The position numbers and the translations under genes were made by a program. From contig VGDP01000003.1 in assembly GCA_016869675.1 (NCBI GenBank), forward strand, positions 62,001 through 126,000: DNA of 64,000 nucleotides, read 5' to 3'. The notes beneath the pieces were generated by a model. It was not told the origin of the DNA and made no database searches. It was given only the letters and a program-made list of their open reading frames with translations. This document shows positions 55,448 through 64,000 of the stretch, piece by piece; the first letter of the stretch is position 1, and the number at the start of each line of letters is the position of its first letter. Source of the stretch: Alphaproteobacteria bacterium. GTDB lineage: Bacteria > Pseudomonadota > Alphaproteobacteria > SP197.

Positions 55448-57175
55448 CTACGGCCCTGACGTCACCAACGCACCGCCGTCGGGCGCGGGGCGCACCTCGA
55501 GCGCCCGGTCATGGTACTGCTCGAGCGAGGCGCGATGGCCGATGCTGACCACCGTGGTCGCGGGCAGGCGTTCGCGGATCAGCCGGTAGACCCGATCCTC
55601 GGTCGCCTGGTCGAGCGCCGAGCTTGCCTCGTCCAGGAACAGCCAATCGGGCTTGATGACCAGGGCCCGGGCGAAGGCGATGCGTTGCTGTTCGCCCTGC
55701 GACAGGCGCAGCGACCAGTTGTGCGCCTCGTCGAGCTTGTCCGTGAAGGCGCCGAGGCCGCACGCCTCCATGACCGCCCGGAGTTCGGCGTCGCCGACCG
55801 CGCCCTCGGCGGCCGGGTAGCAGATCACGGCGCGCAACGTGCCGATGGGCAGATAGGGCCGCTGCGGCAGGAACAGGACGCGCGCGTCCCTGGGCCAATG
55901 CACCGTACCGCCGCCATAGGGCCAGATGCCCGCGATGGCGCGGAACAGCGTGCTCTTGCCCGAGCCGCTGGGACCCCTGACCAGCACCGCCTCGCCCGGC
56001 GCAACCGTGGCGTCCGCGTGGCGCAGCAGCGTGCTTCCGTCCGGCAGCGCCACGCCGACGTCCTCGAGCCGGAGCGCGCCCGCCGCGTCCTGGGCGACCA
56101 CGATGTCCGAGGGCCGCGTGGCCGCACGCTCGATCGCCGCCGCGAAGCCGTTGATGCGATCGACCGTGGCCTTCCACTCGGTCAGCCCGGCGTAAGCGTC
56201 GACGAACCAGCTGAGCGCGCCCTGCACCTGACCGAAGGCGTTGCCCGTCTGCAGCAGAATTCCGATCTGCGCGTTGGGGTCCGCGAAGTAGCGCGGCGCC
56301 GCGACGACATAGGGGAAGATCACCGCGAGCTGACCGTAGGTGGAGGTCAGCATGTTCAGCAGCTTCTGGCGCTTCATGATCGCCCAGAAGTTGGCCAGCA
56401 CGTTGCCAAATCGCTCGACCAGGCCGCGCTTCTCGCCGGCCTCGCCGCCATAGAGCGCGATGCCCTCGGCGTTCTCGCGGAAGCGGATCAGGGAGAAGCG
56501 GAAGTCCGCCTCGAAGCGCTGCTGGTCGAAGTTGAGCCGCACCAGCCGCCGGCCGACCAGATGCGTCAGCCAAGTGCCGATCACGGCATACAGCACCGCC
56601 GCCCACATCATGAAGCCAGGGAAGGCAACGTCGACGCCCCAGACGAAGAACTGCATGTCCTTGCTGAGGCCCCAGAGGATTGTCATGAACGAGACGAGCG
56701 TCACGACCTCGCGCAGCAGGCTCAGCGTGTAGCCTATGGTCTGGCCGACGAACATGCGCAGATCCTCGGCGATGCGCTGGTCCGGGTTGTCGGTGCCACG
56801 GTCGACGAGCTGCATGTGGTAGTAGGCGCGTCGCGCCATCCAGTGGTCAAGGAACGCCGTGGTCAGCCACCGACGCCAGCGGATCTCGAGCATCTGGTTG
56901 AGGTAGATGCGGTAGACGATGAGCGCGATGAACAAGAACGCCAGAACCAGGAAGCGCAGAAGCTGGTGATAGAATTCCGCTTCGTTGCGTTCCTGCAGGG
57001 CGTTGTAGAAGAGGTTGTACCACTCGTTGAACTGGACGCTCAGGTAGACCTGCCCCAGGTTGAACCCGACGATGACGGCCAGCAGCCCGCGCGCCGACCA
57101 GCGTTCCTCGGACTTGAAGTAGGGCCAAGTCAGGGTCCAGGTATCGCGCAGGAACTTGGCGACGGTCGTACGCAT
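55448..57175 (-). CDS. SbmA/BacA-type ABC exporter (fused permease-ATPase)
   Basis: Encodes 575 residues. An SbmA/BacA-like membrane domain (EWYNLFYNALQERNEAEFYHQL, DNPDQRIAEDLRMFV) precedes a nucleotide-binding domain with GPSGSGKST near residue 410, SLRLSQGEQQR and LFLDEASSALD. Family members move peptides, cobalamin or fatty acyl compounds. It lies 3 bp after a LysR gene's stop, in one likely operon. Confidence 0.88.
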   Translation of the reverse strand: MRTTVAKFLRDTWTLTWPYFKSEERWSARGLLAVIVGFNLGQVYLSVQFNEWYNLFYNALQERNEAEFYHQLLRFLVLAFLFIALIVYRIYLNQMLEIRWRRWLTTAFLDHWMARRAYYHMQLVDRGTDNPDQRIAEDLRMFVGQTIGYTLSLLREVVTLVSFMTILWGLSKDMQFFVWGVDVAFPGFMMWAAVLYAVIGTWLTHLVGRRLVRLNFDQQRFEADFRFSLIRFRENAEGIALYGGEAGEKRGLVERFGNVLANFWAIMKRQKLLNMLTSTYGQLAVIFPYVVAAPRYFADPNAQIGILLQTGNAFGQVQGALSWFVDAYAGLTEWKATVDRINGFAAAIERAATRPSDIVVAQDAAGALRLEDVGVALPDGSTLLRHADATVAPGEAVLVRGPSGSGKSTLFRAIAGIWPYGGGTVHWPRDARVLFLPQRPYLPIGTLRAVICYPAAEGAVGDAELRAVMEACGLGAFTDKLDEAHNWSLRLSQGEQQRIAFARALVIKPDWLFLDEASSALDQATEDRVYRLIRERLPATTVVSIGHRASLEQYHDRALEVRPAPDGGALVTSGP

Positions 57176-57178
57176 CGA

Positions 57179-58087
57179 TCAGGTCTCCGTGACGGTGCGT
57201 GGGAGCGGGGTGTCGCGGCCGGCCAGCCGGTCGCGCTGGGCGAGCAGCGCCGTGGCCAGCCCATCGAGCAGGGCGCGCACGCGCGCGGTGGCGCTCAGGT
57301 CCTCGTGGTGCAGAAGCCACAGGTCGGTGTCCCAGCCTTCGAGCGGCGGCGTCAGCGCGGTCAGGCCGTGGTGCCGGCCGATCAAGCACGGCAGCAGCGC
57401 CAAGCCCAGCCCGGCGCGCGCCATGGCGCCCAGCACCGAAACGTTGTCGGCGCGCAGGACGATGCGTTCCGTGGGCACGTGCTGGCGCACCCAGCGCGCC
57501 ATGACCGTGGACGCCAGGCTGTCGTCGGGCACCAGCCAGTCGTGCGCCGACGGGTCGAGCGTACCGGTCGGTTCGAACCCCGGCGCGGCAAAGACCGCGT
57601 GGGCGATCGGCGCGATGCGCCGGCCGATCAGGGTCTCGGGCGGCTCGTTGGTCACGCGCAGCGCCACGCCAGCCTCGCGCCGGGTCAGGCTGGCGTGGGT
57701 GCCGGCGATGGCGAGCTCCACGTGGATACCGGGATGGGCGGCACGGAACGCCGCGAGCGGCGCCGGCAGGATCAGGGTGGCGAGCGTGTCGGTGGTGGCC
57801 AGCCGGACCGTCCCGGTCAGCCGCAGGTCGCGCCCGACGATCCTGCGGCCCAGCGCCGCCACGTCGTCGTCTATACGTCCGGCCGTCTCGGCGACCCCCT
57901 GGCCGGCCGCGGTGGGCACGTAGCCGCTGGGCAGCCGATCGAACAGGCGGACGCCGAGCCGCTGCTCGATCACCCCGAGCCGGCGGAACACGGTCGCGTG
58001 GTGCACGCCCAGCTTGCGCGCGGCCGCCGACAACGACCCGGCCCGGGCGATGGCCGCGACGAAGCGCAGGTCGTCCCACGACTTCAT
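57179..58087 (-). CDS. LysR-family transcriptional regulator
   Basis: Encodes 302 residues from ATG 58087. The HTH region is LRFVAAIARAGSLSAAARKL followed by GVHHATVFRRLGVIE. It diverges from the DoxX gene, a common arrangement where the regulator controls the small membrane protein. A GCAA-N7-TTGC repeat (58098-58112) lies between them. Confidence 0.9.
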   Translation of the reverse strand: MKSWDDLRFVAAIARAGSLSAAARKLGVHHATVFRRLGVIEQRLGVRLFDRLPSGYVPTAAGQGVAETAGRIDDDVAALGRRIVGRDLRLTGTVRLATTDTLATLILPAPLAAFRAAHPGIHVELAIAGTHASLTRREAGVALRVTNEPPETLIGRRIAPIAHAVFAAPGFEPTGTLDPSAHDWLVPDDSLASTVMARWVRQHVPTERIVLRADNVSVLGAMARAGLGLALLPCLIGRHHGLTALTPPLEGWDTDLWLLHHEDLSATARVRALLDGLATALLAQRDRLAGRDTPLPRTVTET

Positions 58088-58196
58088 GTGCGGCCCTGCA
58101 AGCGTGTGTTGCGACCTTGGCGCCTTGCTGTGCACGGATTCGCGGGCCAAGTCGAGGACTTCGACCCAACCACGCGACCCTTCAGAGGATACCGCC

Positions 58197-58607
58197 ATGC
58201 TGCCCGCGCCCAACCCCGCCTACGTCGCCCTGATCCTGCGCCTCGCGCTGGGCGCCATGTACCTCGCCCATAGCGTGATCCTGAAGCTGGTGGTGTTCAC
58301 GTTGCCGGGAACCGCCCAGTTCTTCGCCGGCCTGGGCCTGCCTGCGGCGGGCGCGTATCTGGTGTTCGCGGCCGAGGCGGTGGGCGGCGCGCTCCTGGTG
58401 CTCGGCATCGGCACGCGCTACGTGGCCCTGGTCCTGATCCCGGTGCTGCTGGGCGCGACCTGGGTGCACGCGGGCAACGGCTGGGTGTTCAGCGCCGCCG
58501 GAGGCGGCTGGGAGTACCTGGTGTTCCTGATCGTCGCCAGCCTGGCCCTGGCGGCCCTGGACGACGGCGCGCACGCCCTGCGCCTGGGCCGGGCGGCGAA
58601 GTCCTAG
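58197..58607 (+). CDS. DoxX-family membrane protein
   Basis: Encodes 136 residues with four hydrophobic segments (LALGAMYLAHSVILKLVVF at the start). AGAGGA precedes ATG 58197. DoxX proteins are linked to redox or thiol stress. Its stop overlaps the convergent PLP-enzyme gene by 4 bp. Confidence 0.88.
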   Translation: MLPAPNPAYVALILRLALGAMYLAHSVILKLVVFTLPGTAQFFAGLGLPAAGAYLVFAAEAVGGALLVLGIGTRYVALVLIPVLLGATWVHAGNGWVFSAAGGGWEYLVFLIVASLALAALDDGAHALRLGRAAKS

Positions 58608-59809
58608 GCGGTCCTGAACAGCGCATGGACGCGCCGGCCGATAAGCGCCGGCGCGTCGGGCTCCAGACACGTCGGCCCGAACAGCACGACGCCCGCGTCG
58701 AGGCGGTGCGGGTCGACGTGGATGCTGGGCTCGCCGTCCTGCAAGGCCGTGGCGAGCGCGAGCGCGGTCATCGGCGCATCGGGCGCCAGCGCCAGTTCGA
58801 CCATGGGAACGCTGCCGTCGACGCCGGCGTCGCGCAGGCTGACGCTGGCACCGTTGAGCCCGCGCAGCGCCGCGACGAGATCGGTCGCGAGGCCGCGCCA
58901 GCGCCGGGTGCGCGCCGCGTCGCCCTCGGCCAGGAACAGGCGCAGCGCCGCGACCAGGCCGACGATCTCCTCCTTGCCGGCCTTGCACGGTCGGCCGATG
59001 CCGTGGGGCGGCGCGCCGACCAGCCGCGCCTTGTCGATCAGCGACGGCGGCGGCGACCATTGGGCAAACACCACGTCCATGTCGAGCATCTGCAACGCCG
59101 CGGCCATGACCAGATCACGCCGGCCGCACAGGATGCCCGAGGCCTGCGGCCCGCCGATCGCCTTGCCGCCGCTGTAGGCGACCAGATCGGCGCCCTCGGC
59201 GATGAACCGGCGCAGGTTCACCGCCGGCGGCAACTGCGCCGCCGCGTCGACGATGACGGGAACGCGCGCCGCGTGGGCAACGCGCGCCACCTCGGCCAGG
59301 GCTGGGCGCGCCTCCCCTTGGGCGACGTAGAGCACGGCCGCCGTGCGTTCGCCGATGGCCGCGGCGTACTCCCACGACTCGGCGTCGCGCACGCCGGCGC
59401 CGCTGACCCTATCGGGCAGGCCGACCTCGACCAGCCGCGCCCCGGCCGCGCGCACCGCATGGTCGTACTGATTGCGCTGGGAACGGGCGACCACCACCTC
59501 GTTGGCGAAACCCGTGGTGTCGGGGAGCCGCGCCATGCGCGCCGGATCGAGCCCGGTCAGCGCCGCCGCCGTGCCCAGCAGCAGCGCCGCCGCCGCGCCC
59601 GAGGTGACCAACCCGGCCTCGGCGCCCGTCGCCTCGGCGATCGCCCGGCCCGCCGCCGCCTGCAGCTCGGCGATGTCGACGCAGGCGCGCGACGCCTCGG
59701 CTATGGCGGCGGCGACCTCGGGGCGCATCAGGCCGCCCGACAGCCGGGTGGACGGCCCCTTGGCGTTGATGATCGTGCGCACGCCGAGCGATTCGTAGAC
59801 TCCGGTCAT
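58604..59809 (-). CDS. SelA-like PLP-dependent lyase/transferase
   Basis: Encodes 401 residues of the SelA/DgaE-like class: VRTIINAKGPSTRLSGGLM, VTSGAAAALLLG and the PLP lysine in VAYSGGKAIGGPQASG. Members include D-glucosaminate-6-phosphate ammonia-lyase; true SelA is less likely because selB and tRNA-Sec are not seen. It lies 3 bp after the thioesterase gene. Confidence 0.82.
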   Translation of the reverse strand: MTGVYESLGVRTIINAKGPSTRLSGGLMRPEVAAAIAEASRACVDIAELQAAAGRAIAEATGAEAGLVTSGAAAALLLGTAAALTGLDPARMARLPDTTGFANEVVVARSQRNQYDHAVRAAGARLVEVGLPDRVSGAGVRDAESWEYAAAIGERTAAVLYVAQGEARPALAEVARVAHAARVPVIVDAAAQLPPAVNLRRFIAEGADLVAYSGGKAIGGPQASGILCGRRDLVMAAALQMLDMDVVFAQWSPPPSLIDKARLVGAPPHGIGRPCKAGKEEIVGLVAALRLFLAEGDAARTRRWRGLATDLVAALRGLNGASVSLRDAGVDGSVPMVELALAPDAPMTALALATALQDGEPSIHVDPHRLDAGVVLFGPTCLEPDAPALIGRRVHALFRTA

Positions 59810-59812
59810 CGG

Positions 59813-60244
59813 TCAATTCTTGGTTGGGTCGACGATATGGTCGGCCAGGCGGGCACGCACGTCCTCGGGGATCGGCAGCTTGGTCCGCGCCACCAGATCG
59901 AAGTGGACGGCGATCATCTCGCAACGGGCGGCCAGAAGGCCGGTCGCGGCGAGGCGCATGCGGTGGACCAAGCCGATCGAGGAGGTGCCGATGCGCGAGA
60001 ATGCGCTTGCCACCTCGACCAGCGCGCCGACGCGCAGCTCGGTCACGTATTCGATGGTGTCCTTGGCGTCCACATAGCCGCGCCCGGCGTCGGCCAGCGC
60101 CTCGGGCCCCAGGCCGTGGCGGTTTAACAGGTGCCAGCCCGCCTGATCGAAGATGCCCAGGTAGTGCATGGTCGTAAGGTGCCCTTGGTGGTCGCACTGC
60201 CAGGGATAGACCATGCCCCGATAGGTATCGCACCAGCCCGCCAT
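59813..60244 (-). CDS. Hot-dog acyl-CoA thioesterase (4HBT family)
   Basis: Encodes 143 residues from ATG 60244 (GGAGG upstream). YPWQCDHQGHLTTMHYLGIFDQAGW has the catalytic D-x-x-G-H-x-x of 4-hydroxybenzoyl-CoA thioesterases. In some bacteria a similar enzyme works with carnitine dehydrogenase. Partner enzyme here is the SelA-like protein. Confidence 0.85.
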   Translation of the reverse strand: MAGWCDTYRGMVYPWQCDHQGHLTTMHYLGIFDQAGWHLLNRHGLGPEALADAGRGYVDAKDTIEYVTELRVGALVEVASAFSRIGTSSIGLVHRMRLAATGLLAARCEMIAVHFDLVARTKLPIPEDVRARLADHIVDPTKN

Positions 60245-60311
60245 GCGCCCCTCCGCCCCGCTGACCGGGCGGACCGTAGGGCCGGGCGCCGGACCGGTCA
60301 AACCCCGGACG

Positions 60312-61172
60312 TCACAACCGGTCGATCGGCAGCTTCATGTAGACGACGCCGTTGGATTCCGGTTCCGGGAAGCGGCCGGCGCGCATGTTGACCTGGATCG
60401 CCGGCAGGATGAGGACCGGCATGTCCAGCTTGGCGTCGCGCGCCTGGCGCATGGCGACGAACGCGGCCTCGTCGATGCCGTCGCGGATGTGGACATTGCC
60501 GGCGCGTTGGGCGGCCACCGTGGTCTCCCAGGCGAACACATCCCGCCCCGGCGCCTTGTAGTCGTGGCAGACGAAGACGCGGGTCGCGTGCGGCAGATCC
60601 AGGATGCGCCGGATCGAACCGTAGAGCTGGGCCGCGTCGCCGCCGGGAAAGTCGCAACGCGCCGTGCCGTAGTCCGGCATGAACATGGTGTCGCCGACGA
60701 ACGCCGCGTCGCCCGCCACGTACGTCACGCACGCCGGGGTGTGGCCGGGCGTGTGCATCACCCGGACCGCCAGGCCGCCCACCGTGACCGTCTGGCCGTC
60801 GTCGAGCAGCCGGTCGAACTGCGAGCCGTCGATCGCCACGTCGGGCAAGTTGTAGACGGCGCGGAACGTGCGCTGCACCGTGGTGACGTGGCGACCGATG
60901 GCAACCGGCGCCCCGGTGCGCCCCTTGAGGAACGGGGCCGCGGTCAGGTGATCGGCGTGGACATGGGTATCGAGGATCAGGGCGATGCGTACGCCCGACG
61001 CCTGGGCGGCCGCCAGGATCGCCTCGACCGACCGAGTGCCGGTACGCCCCGACTTAACGTCGAAGTCGAGCACAGGGTCGATCACGACCCCCTGGCCACT
61101 CGCCGAATCGCTGACCAGGTACGACACCGTGAAGGTCGGCTCGTGGAAAAAGGCCTGGACGTTCGGTCTCAT
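60312..61172 (-). CDS. MBL-fold hydrolase (Blh/ETHE1-like persulfide dioxygenase family)
   Basis: Encodes 286 residues. The metal motif is THVHADHL (69-76), followed by MHTPGHTPACVTYV and FVGDTMFMPDYGTARCDFPGG, which is typical of the beta-lactamase-hydrolase-like group that oxidises persulfides. It is divergent from a rhodanese-membrane protein, a common sulfide-detoxification pair. Confidence 0.88.
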   Translation of the reverse strand: MRPNVQAFFHEPTFTVSYLVSDSASGQGVVIDPVLDFDVKSGRTGTRSVEAILAAAQASGVRIALILDTHVHADHLTAAPFLKGRTGAPVAIGRHVTTVQRTFRAVYNLPDVAIDGSQFDRLLDDGQTVTVGGLAVRVMHTPGHTPACVTYVAGDAAFVGDTMFMPDYGTARCDFPGGDAAQLYGSIRRILDLPHATRVFVCHDYKAPGRDVFAWETTVAAQRAGNVHIRDGIDEAAFVAMRQARDAKLDMPVLILPAIQVNMRAGRFPEPESNGVVYMKLPIDRL

Positions 61173-61291
61173 CGGGCTCTCCCGCACGTTCTCCGCGTGG
61201 AACCGCTTGATCCGCCCCCAAATACGTGCTTACTTGAGGAGTTGATCCTTGTCTCGCGCGTGGACCCTACACCATAGACAGCCAGACAACC

Positions 61292-61822
61292 TTGCGCTCG
61301 ATCAACGCGGAGGATGCCCGCGCCCGGCTCGAGGCCGGCCAGGCCGTCCTGCTCGATGTCCGCGAGGCCGACGAATTCGCCCGCGAACGCATCGCAGGCT
61401 CTTGCTCAACGCCGCTCTCCGGGTTCGACCGGCTCGACCCGGCCGTGGCCGAGGGGCGGTCCGTGATCGTCGCCTGCCGCAGCGGCGCGCGCACGGCCAT
61501 GAACGCCCAGCGTCTGCTGGCCAAGGGTTTTGCCGACGTGGCGGTGCTCGACGGCGGCCTGGATGCCTGGAAACGCGCCGGGTTGCCGGTGCAGGTGGAC
61601 CGGCGGGTGCCGATCGACCTGATCCGCCAGGTGCAGATCGTGGTCGGAACCATGGTGCTGGGCGGCACGCTGCTGGCCCTGCTGGTCTCGCCCTGGTTCG
61701 CGATTGTGCCCGCCTTCGCCGGGGCCGGGCTGCTGGTCGCCGGGACCACCGGGTTCTGCGGCATGGCGCGTATGCTGCGGCACGCGCCGTGGAACCGGGC
61801 GCTGTTCGCGCCCGGACCGTAG
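61292..61822 (+). CDS. Rhodanese domain fused to two-helix DUF2892-type membrane domain
   Basis: Encodes 176 residues from TTG 61292 (no ATG or GTG is available in frame). A rhodanese domain with CRSGART carries the catalytic Cys. It is followed by two membrane helices (IVVGTMVLGGTLLALLV, AIVPAFAGAGLLVAG) and a GFCGMARML segment. Such proteins handle sulfane sulfur at the inner membrane beside Blh. Confidence 0.88.
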   Translation: MRSINAEDARARLEAGQAVLLDVREADEFARERIAGSCSTPLSGFDRLDPAVAEGRSVIVACRSGARTAMNAQRLLAKGFADVAVLDGGLDAWKRAGLPVQVDRRVPIDLIRQVQIVVGTMVLGGTLLALLVSPWFAIVPAFAGAGLLVAGTTGFCGMARMLRHAPWNRALFAPGP

Positions 61823-61829
61823 CTTCGCG

Positions 61830-62597
61830 TCACGCCGCCCCGGTCACCGCGCCGAGCAAGGGGCCGATTTCGGCGCGCACCACCAGATCCGCCGCCGCGT
61901 CGAGGGGCGTGGGTTCGCGGTTGACGATGACCAACCGCGCCCCATTGCGCTTGGCCAGCAGGGGAAATCCGGCCGCCGGATAGACCACCAGCGACGTACC
62001 CATGGCCAGGAACAAGTTCGCGGCCAGGGTCTCCTCCCTCGCCCGGCGCATGGGCTCCGCCGGCATGACCTGGCCGAACGCGATCGTGGCGGTCTTGACC
62101 AGGCCGCCGCACCCGCAACGGGGCGTCGTGCCGTGCGTCTCGAAGGCGACGCGGATCGGCTCCAGTTCGAAACGTGCCGCGCAATCCAGGCACTCCGCGT
62201 AGGTCGTGTTGCCGTGCAGCTCGATGACGCGATCGGCCGCGACGCCGGCGCGCTGGTGCAGGCCATCGATGTTCTGGGTGACGATGGCGGCGAGCCGCCC
62301 GGCCGCGACCAAGGCGGCCAGCGCCCGGTGGCCGCGGTTGGGCTGGGCGCCGGCCACGGTGGGGTGGGTCGCGAACTTGCGTTCCCAGAAGGCGCGCCGG
62401 GCGTCCTCGGAGGCGAGGAAATCGGCGTACTCGATCGGTTTGAAGCGGTCCCAGATGCCGCCCGTGCTGCGGAAATCGGGAATGCCGGATTCGGTGGAGA
62501 GCCCGGCTCCGGTGAACGCCACCGCGTGGCGTGCCGCGCCGATCAGGTCGGCGAGCCTAGCCGCCGCGTCGCCATCGGCCATCGAGGACCGCGCCAT
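61830..62597 (-). CDS. cobB: Sir2-family NAD-dependent protein deacylase
   Basis: Encodes 255 residues. The NAD motif GAGLSTESGIPDFRS, TQNIDGLHQRAG, the catalytic His in ELHG and a zinc knuckle (CLDC...CGCGG) are complete. It removes acyl groups from lysines. ATG 62597 is used because GAGG lies 8 bp upstream; ATG 62603 is an alternative. Confidence 0.92.
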   Translation of the reverse strand: MARSSMADGDAAARLADLIGAARHAVAFTGAGLSTESGIPDFRSTGGIWDRFKPIEYADFLASEDARRAFWERKFATHPTVAGAQPNRGHRALAALVAAGRLAAIVTQNIDGLHQRAGVAADRVIELHGNTTYAECLDCAARFELEPIRVAFETHGTTPRCGCGGLVKTATIAFGQVMPAEPMRRAREETLAANLFLAMGTSLVVYPAAGFPLLAKRNGARLVIVNREPTPLDAAADLVVRAEIGPLLGAVTGAA

Positions 62598-62700
62598 CGC
62601 CATGGCCTCGTGGTAGCCCGGCGAAGGCCTCCGCACAAGCCGTCGGCTTGATCGGGGCCCATGCGCCGGGGCAGTGTGGCCGGCCACCGGGGAGGCGACG

Positions 62701-63696
62701 ATGGATGCCAAGGCGCGCGCGCTTTTCGACGGGGTGTTGGTGTGGGACGCCCACTCCTGCCTGCCTCTGAAGCCGGGCATCGACGTGGACGTGCTGGAGC
62801 GCCACCGCGCCGCAGGTATCGACTACGTCTCAATCAACGTAGGGATGGACTTCAACCCGTGGCCCGACTGCCTGCGCGTGCTGGCCGCGTTCCGCGCCCA
62901 CCTGCAGCGCCACCCGAACCGTTACGTCCTGGTCGACACCACCGCCGACGTCGCGCGCGCCCAGCGCGAGGGCAAGCTGGCCGTCGCCTTCGACCTGGAA
63001 GGGTCGGACATGCTGGACGGTGACCTGGACATGCTGCGGCTCTACCACGACCTGGGCGTGCGCCAGATCCACTTCGCCTACAACCGCGACAACGCCGTCG
63101 GCGGCGGCTGCCACGGCGCCGACGTGGGCCTGACCGCGTTCGGCCGGCGCCTGGTGCGCGAGGTCAACGAGGTCGGCCTGATCATGGACTGCTCGCACAC
63201 GGGGCACCGATCGAGCCTCGAGATTATTGCGGCCTCGGCCAAGCCCGTGGTCTTCTCCCACACTTGCGTCGCCGCCCTGAAGGCGCACCCGCGCAACGTG
63301 CGCGACGACCAGATCGACGCCTGCGCCGCGAACGGCGGCGTGGTCGGCATCACCGGCATCGGCGTGTTCCTGGGCGCCAACCAGACCGAGACCGCAATCG
63401 TGCTGGATCACGTGGCCTACGTCGCCGACCGGGTCGGCCCGCGCCACGTGGGCATCGGGCTCGACTTCGAGTTCCTGGCCGGCGTCGACGACTTCCCCAA
63501 GACGGCCAAGCGCGGCGACTGGTGGCCGGCCGCCCATTACGGCGGCGCGGGCCTCGGCCCAGTAAAGTTCGTCCAGCCCGAGCAGATGGCCGAGATCGCC
63601 GAGGGCCTCCTGGCGCGCGGCTGGCCCGAGGCGGACGTCGCCGGCGTTCTGGGCGGCAACTTCCTGCGCGTCGCCGAGGCGACCTGGCGGGCGTGA
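62701..63696 (+). CDS. Membrane dipeptidase-family (M19) protein with altered HxD motif
   Basis: Encodes 331 residues from ATG 62701 (GGGGAGG upstream). Later metal ligands look normal (AFDLEGSDML, MDCSHTGHRSS, VFSHTCVAAL). The first motif is WDAHSC, so the usual Asp of HxD (residue 20) is Cys. No signal peptide. It may use one metal or another ligand set. Otherwise complete. Confidence 0.85.
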   Translation: MDAKARALFDGVLVWDAHSCLPLKPGIDVDVLERHRAAGIDYVSINVGMDFNPWPDCLRVLAAFRAHLQRHPNRYVLVDTTADVARAQREGKLAVAFDLEGSDMLDGDLDMLRLYHDLGVRQIHFAYNRDNAVGGGCHGADVGLTAFGRRLVREVNEVGLIMDCSHTGHRSSLEIIAASAKPVVFSHTCVAALKAHPRNVRDDQIDACAANGGVVGITGIGVFLGANQTETAIVLDHVAYVADRVGPRHVGIGLDFEFLAGVDDFPKTAKRGDWWPAAHYGGAGLGPVKFVQPEQMAEIAEGLLARGWPEADVAGVLGGNFLRVAEATWRA

Positions 63697-63705
63697 CGCG
63701 GCGCC

Positions 63706-64000
63706 TCAGCGCTGCTTGGTGCGCCAGTCGGGATTGACCCAGGTGGGCGCGTTCGATGGCGGCAGCGCCGGGCGGCCGAGGATCATGTCGGCTGCCTTCT
63801 CGCCGATCATGATGGTCGGCGCGTTAAGGTTGCCGGACGGGACCGACGGCATGATCGAGGCGTCGACCACGCGCAAGGCTTCGAGCCCGTGCACCCGGCA
63901 TTCGGGGTCGACCACCGCCATGGGATCGACGCCCATCTTGCACGTGCCGCACGGGTGGTAGGCACTTTCCGCGTGCTTCCGTAGGAAGGCGTCGATGTCG
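63706..64000 (-). CDS. GMC oxidoreductase, choline-dehydrogenase-like C-terminus (5' end outside)
   Basis: The last 97 residues are visible. [12 protein letters not shown] holds the catalytic His of GMC enzymes, and [30 protein letters not shown] is the conserved end with the catalytic Asn. It closely resembles BetA, which oxidises choline to betaine aldehyde. The rest lies beyond the window. Confidence 0.85.
   Translation of the reverse strand, partial: DIDAFLRKHAESAYHPCGTCKMGVDPMAVVDPECRVHGLEALRVVDASIMPSVPSGNLNAPTIMIGEKAADMILGRPALPPSNAPTWVNPDWRTKQR

Overview
This is a 64 kb chromosomal segment of very high GC, densely coding and with no rRNA, tRNA, CRISPR array, intact insertion sequence or prophage that I can recognise. 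Gene content points to an alphaproteobacterium, most likely of the Rhodospirillales type. The indicators are a Usg-family protein, HspQ, a TPR lipoprotein directly ahead of ispE, a CIRCE-controlled groESL, a ROSE-type thermometer ahead of an Hsp20 gene, and many small catabolic operons with ATGA/GTGA overlaps. The species call is inference from gene content only.

Layout. 1-1.75 kb: a ParA-like ATPase and a 114-residue membrane protein, each behind its own class-I cyclic-di-GMP (GEMM) riboswitch, followed by an unknown gene cut by the window edge. 1.8-9.5 kb: CocE-type hydrolase, histidinol-phosphatase-like HisN, dimethylglycine/sarcosine dehydrogenase-like flavoprotein, a second IMPase-family gene, a PLP decarboxylase and Gfa. 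9.6-14.9 kb: a broken cyclase-TPR gene, then groESL, usg and hsp20. 14.9-22.1 kb: two VOC proteins, an EamA exporter, a ureohydrolase and a polyamine-type ABC transporter. 22.4-26.1 kb: an amber-interrupted OmpA lipoprotein, a structured intergenic element and a decayed ectoine-catabolism-like cluster, then hspQ. 26.3-32 kb: TPR lipoprotein, ispE and a glycine-betaine-type ABC system with no permease. 32-41.9 kb: hydroxyacyl-CoA dehydrogenase, metY, LysE, a duplicated SDR/membrane-protein unit, a LysR regulator, a rhodanese and typA. 41.9-46.2 kb: exosortase-A-associated hydrolases facing an HPr-rel-A cluster (HprK-related kinase, PqqD-like protein, glycosyltransferase-like protein, phosphatase). 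46.2-64 kb: a half-aquaporin/HD-GYP fusion, amidase, two M19 dipeptidases, a membrane/subtilase chimera, zapE, a carnitine-dehydrogenase-like enzyme, a BacA-type ABC exporter, sulfide-related MBL and rhodanese genes, a sirtuin and the end of a choline-dehydrogenase-like gene.

Two themes stand out. First, regulation by RNA and by c-di-GMP: two GEMM aptamers, a ROSE hairpin and a degenerate HD-GYP protein. Second, gene decay: about ten genes carry nonsense codons, one-base frameshifts, internal deletions, truncations or deletion fusions, while their neighbours are intact. This fits ongoing genome erosion, though for the single-base lesions sequencing error cannot be excluded from sequence alone. 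Quaternary-amine and methylamine metabolism recurs (dimethylglycine-type dehydrogenase, betaine-type binding protein and ATPase, carnitine-dehydrogenase-like and choline-dehydrogenase-like enzymes, DoeB-like deacylase), which suggests a host- or marine-associated heterotroph using methylated amines and compatible solutes.
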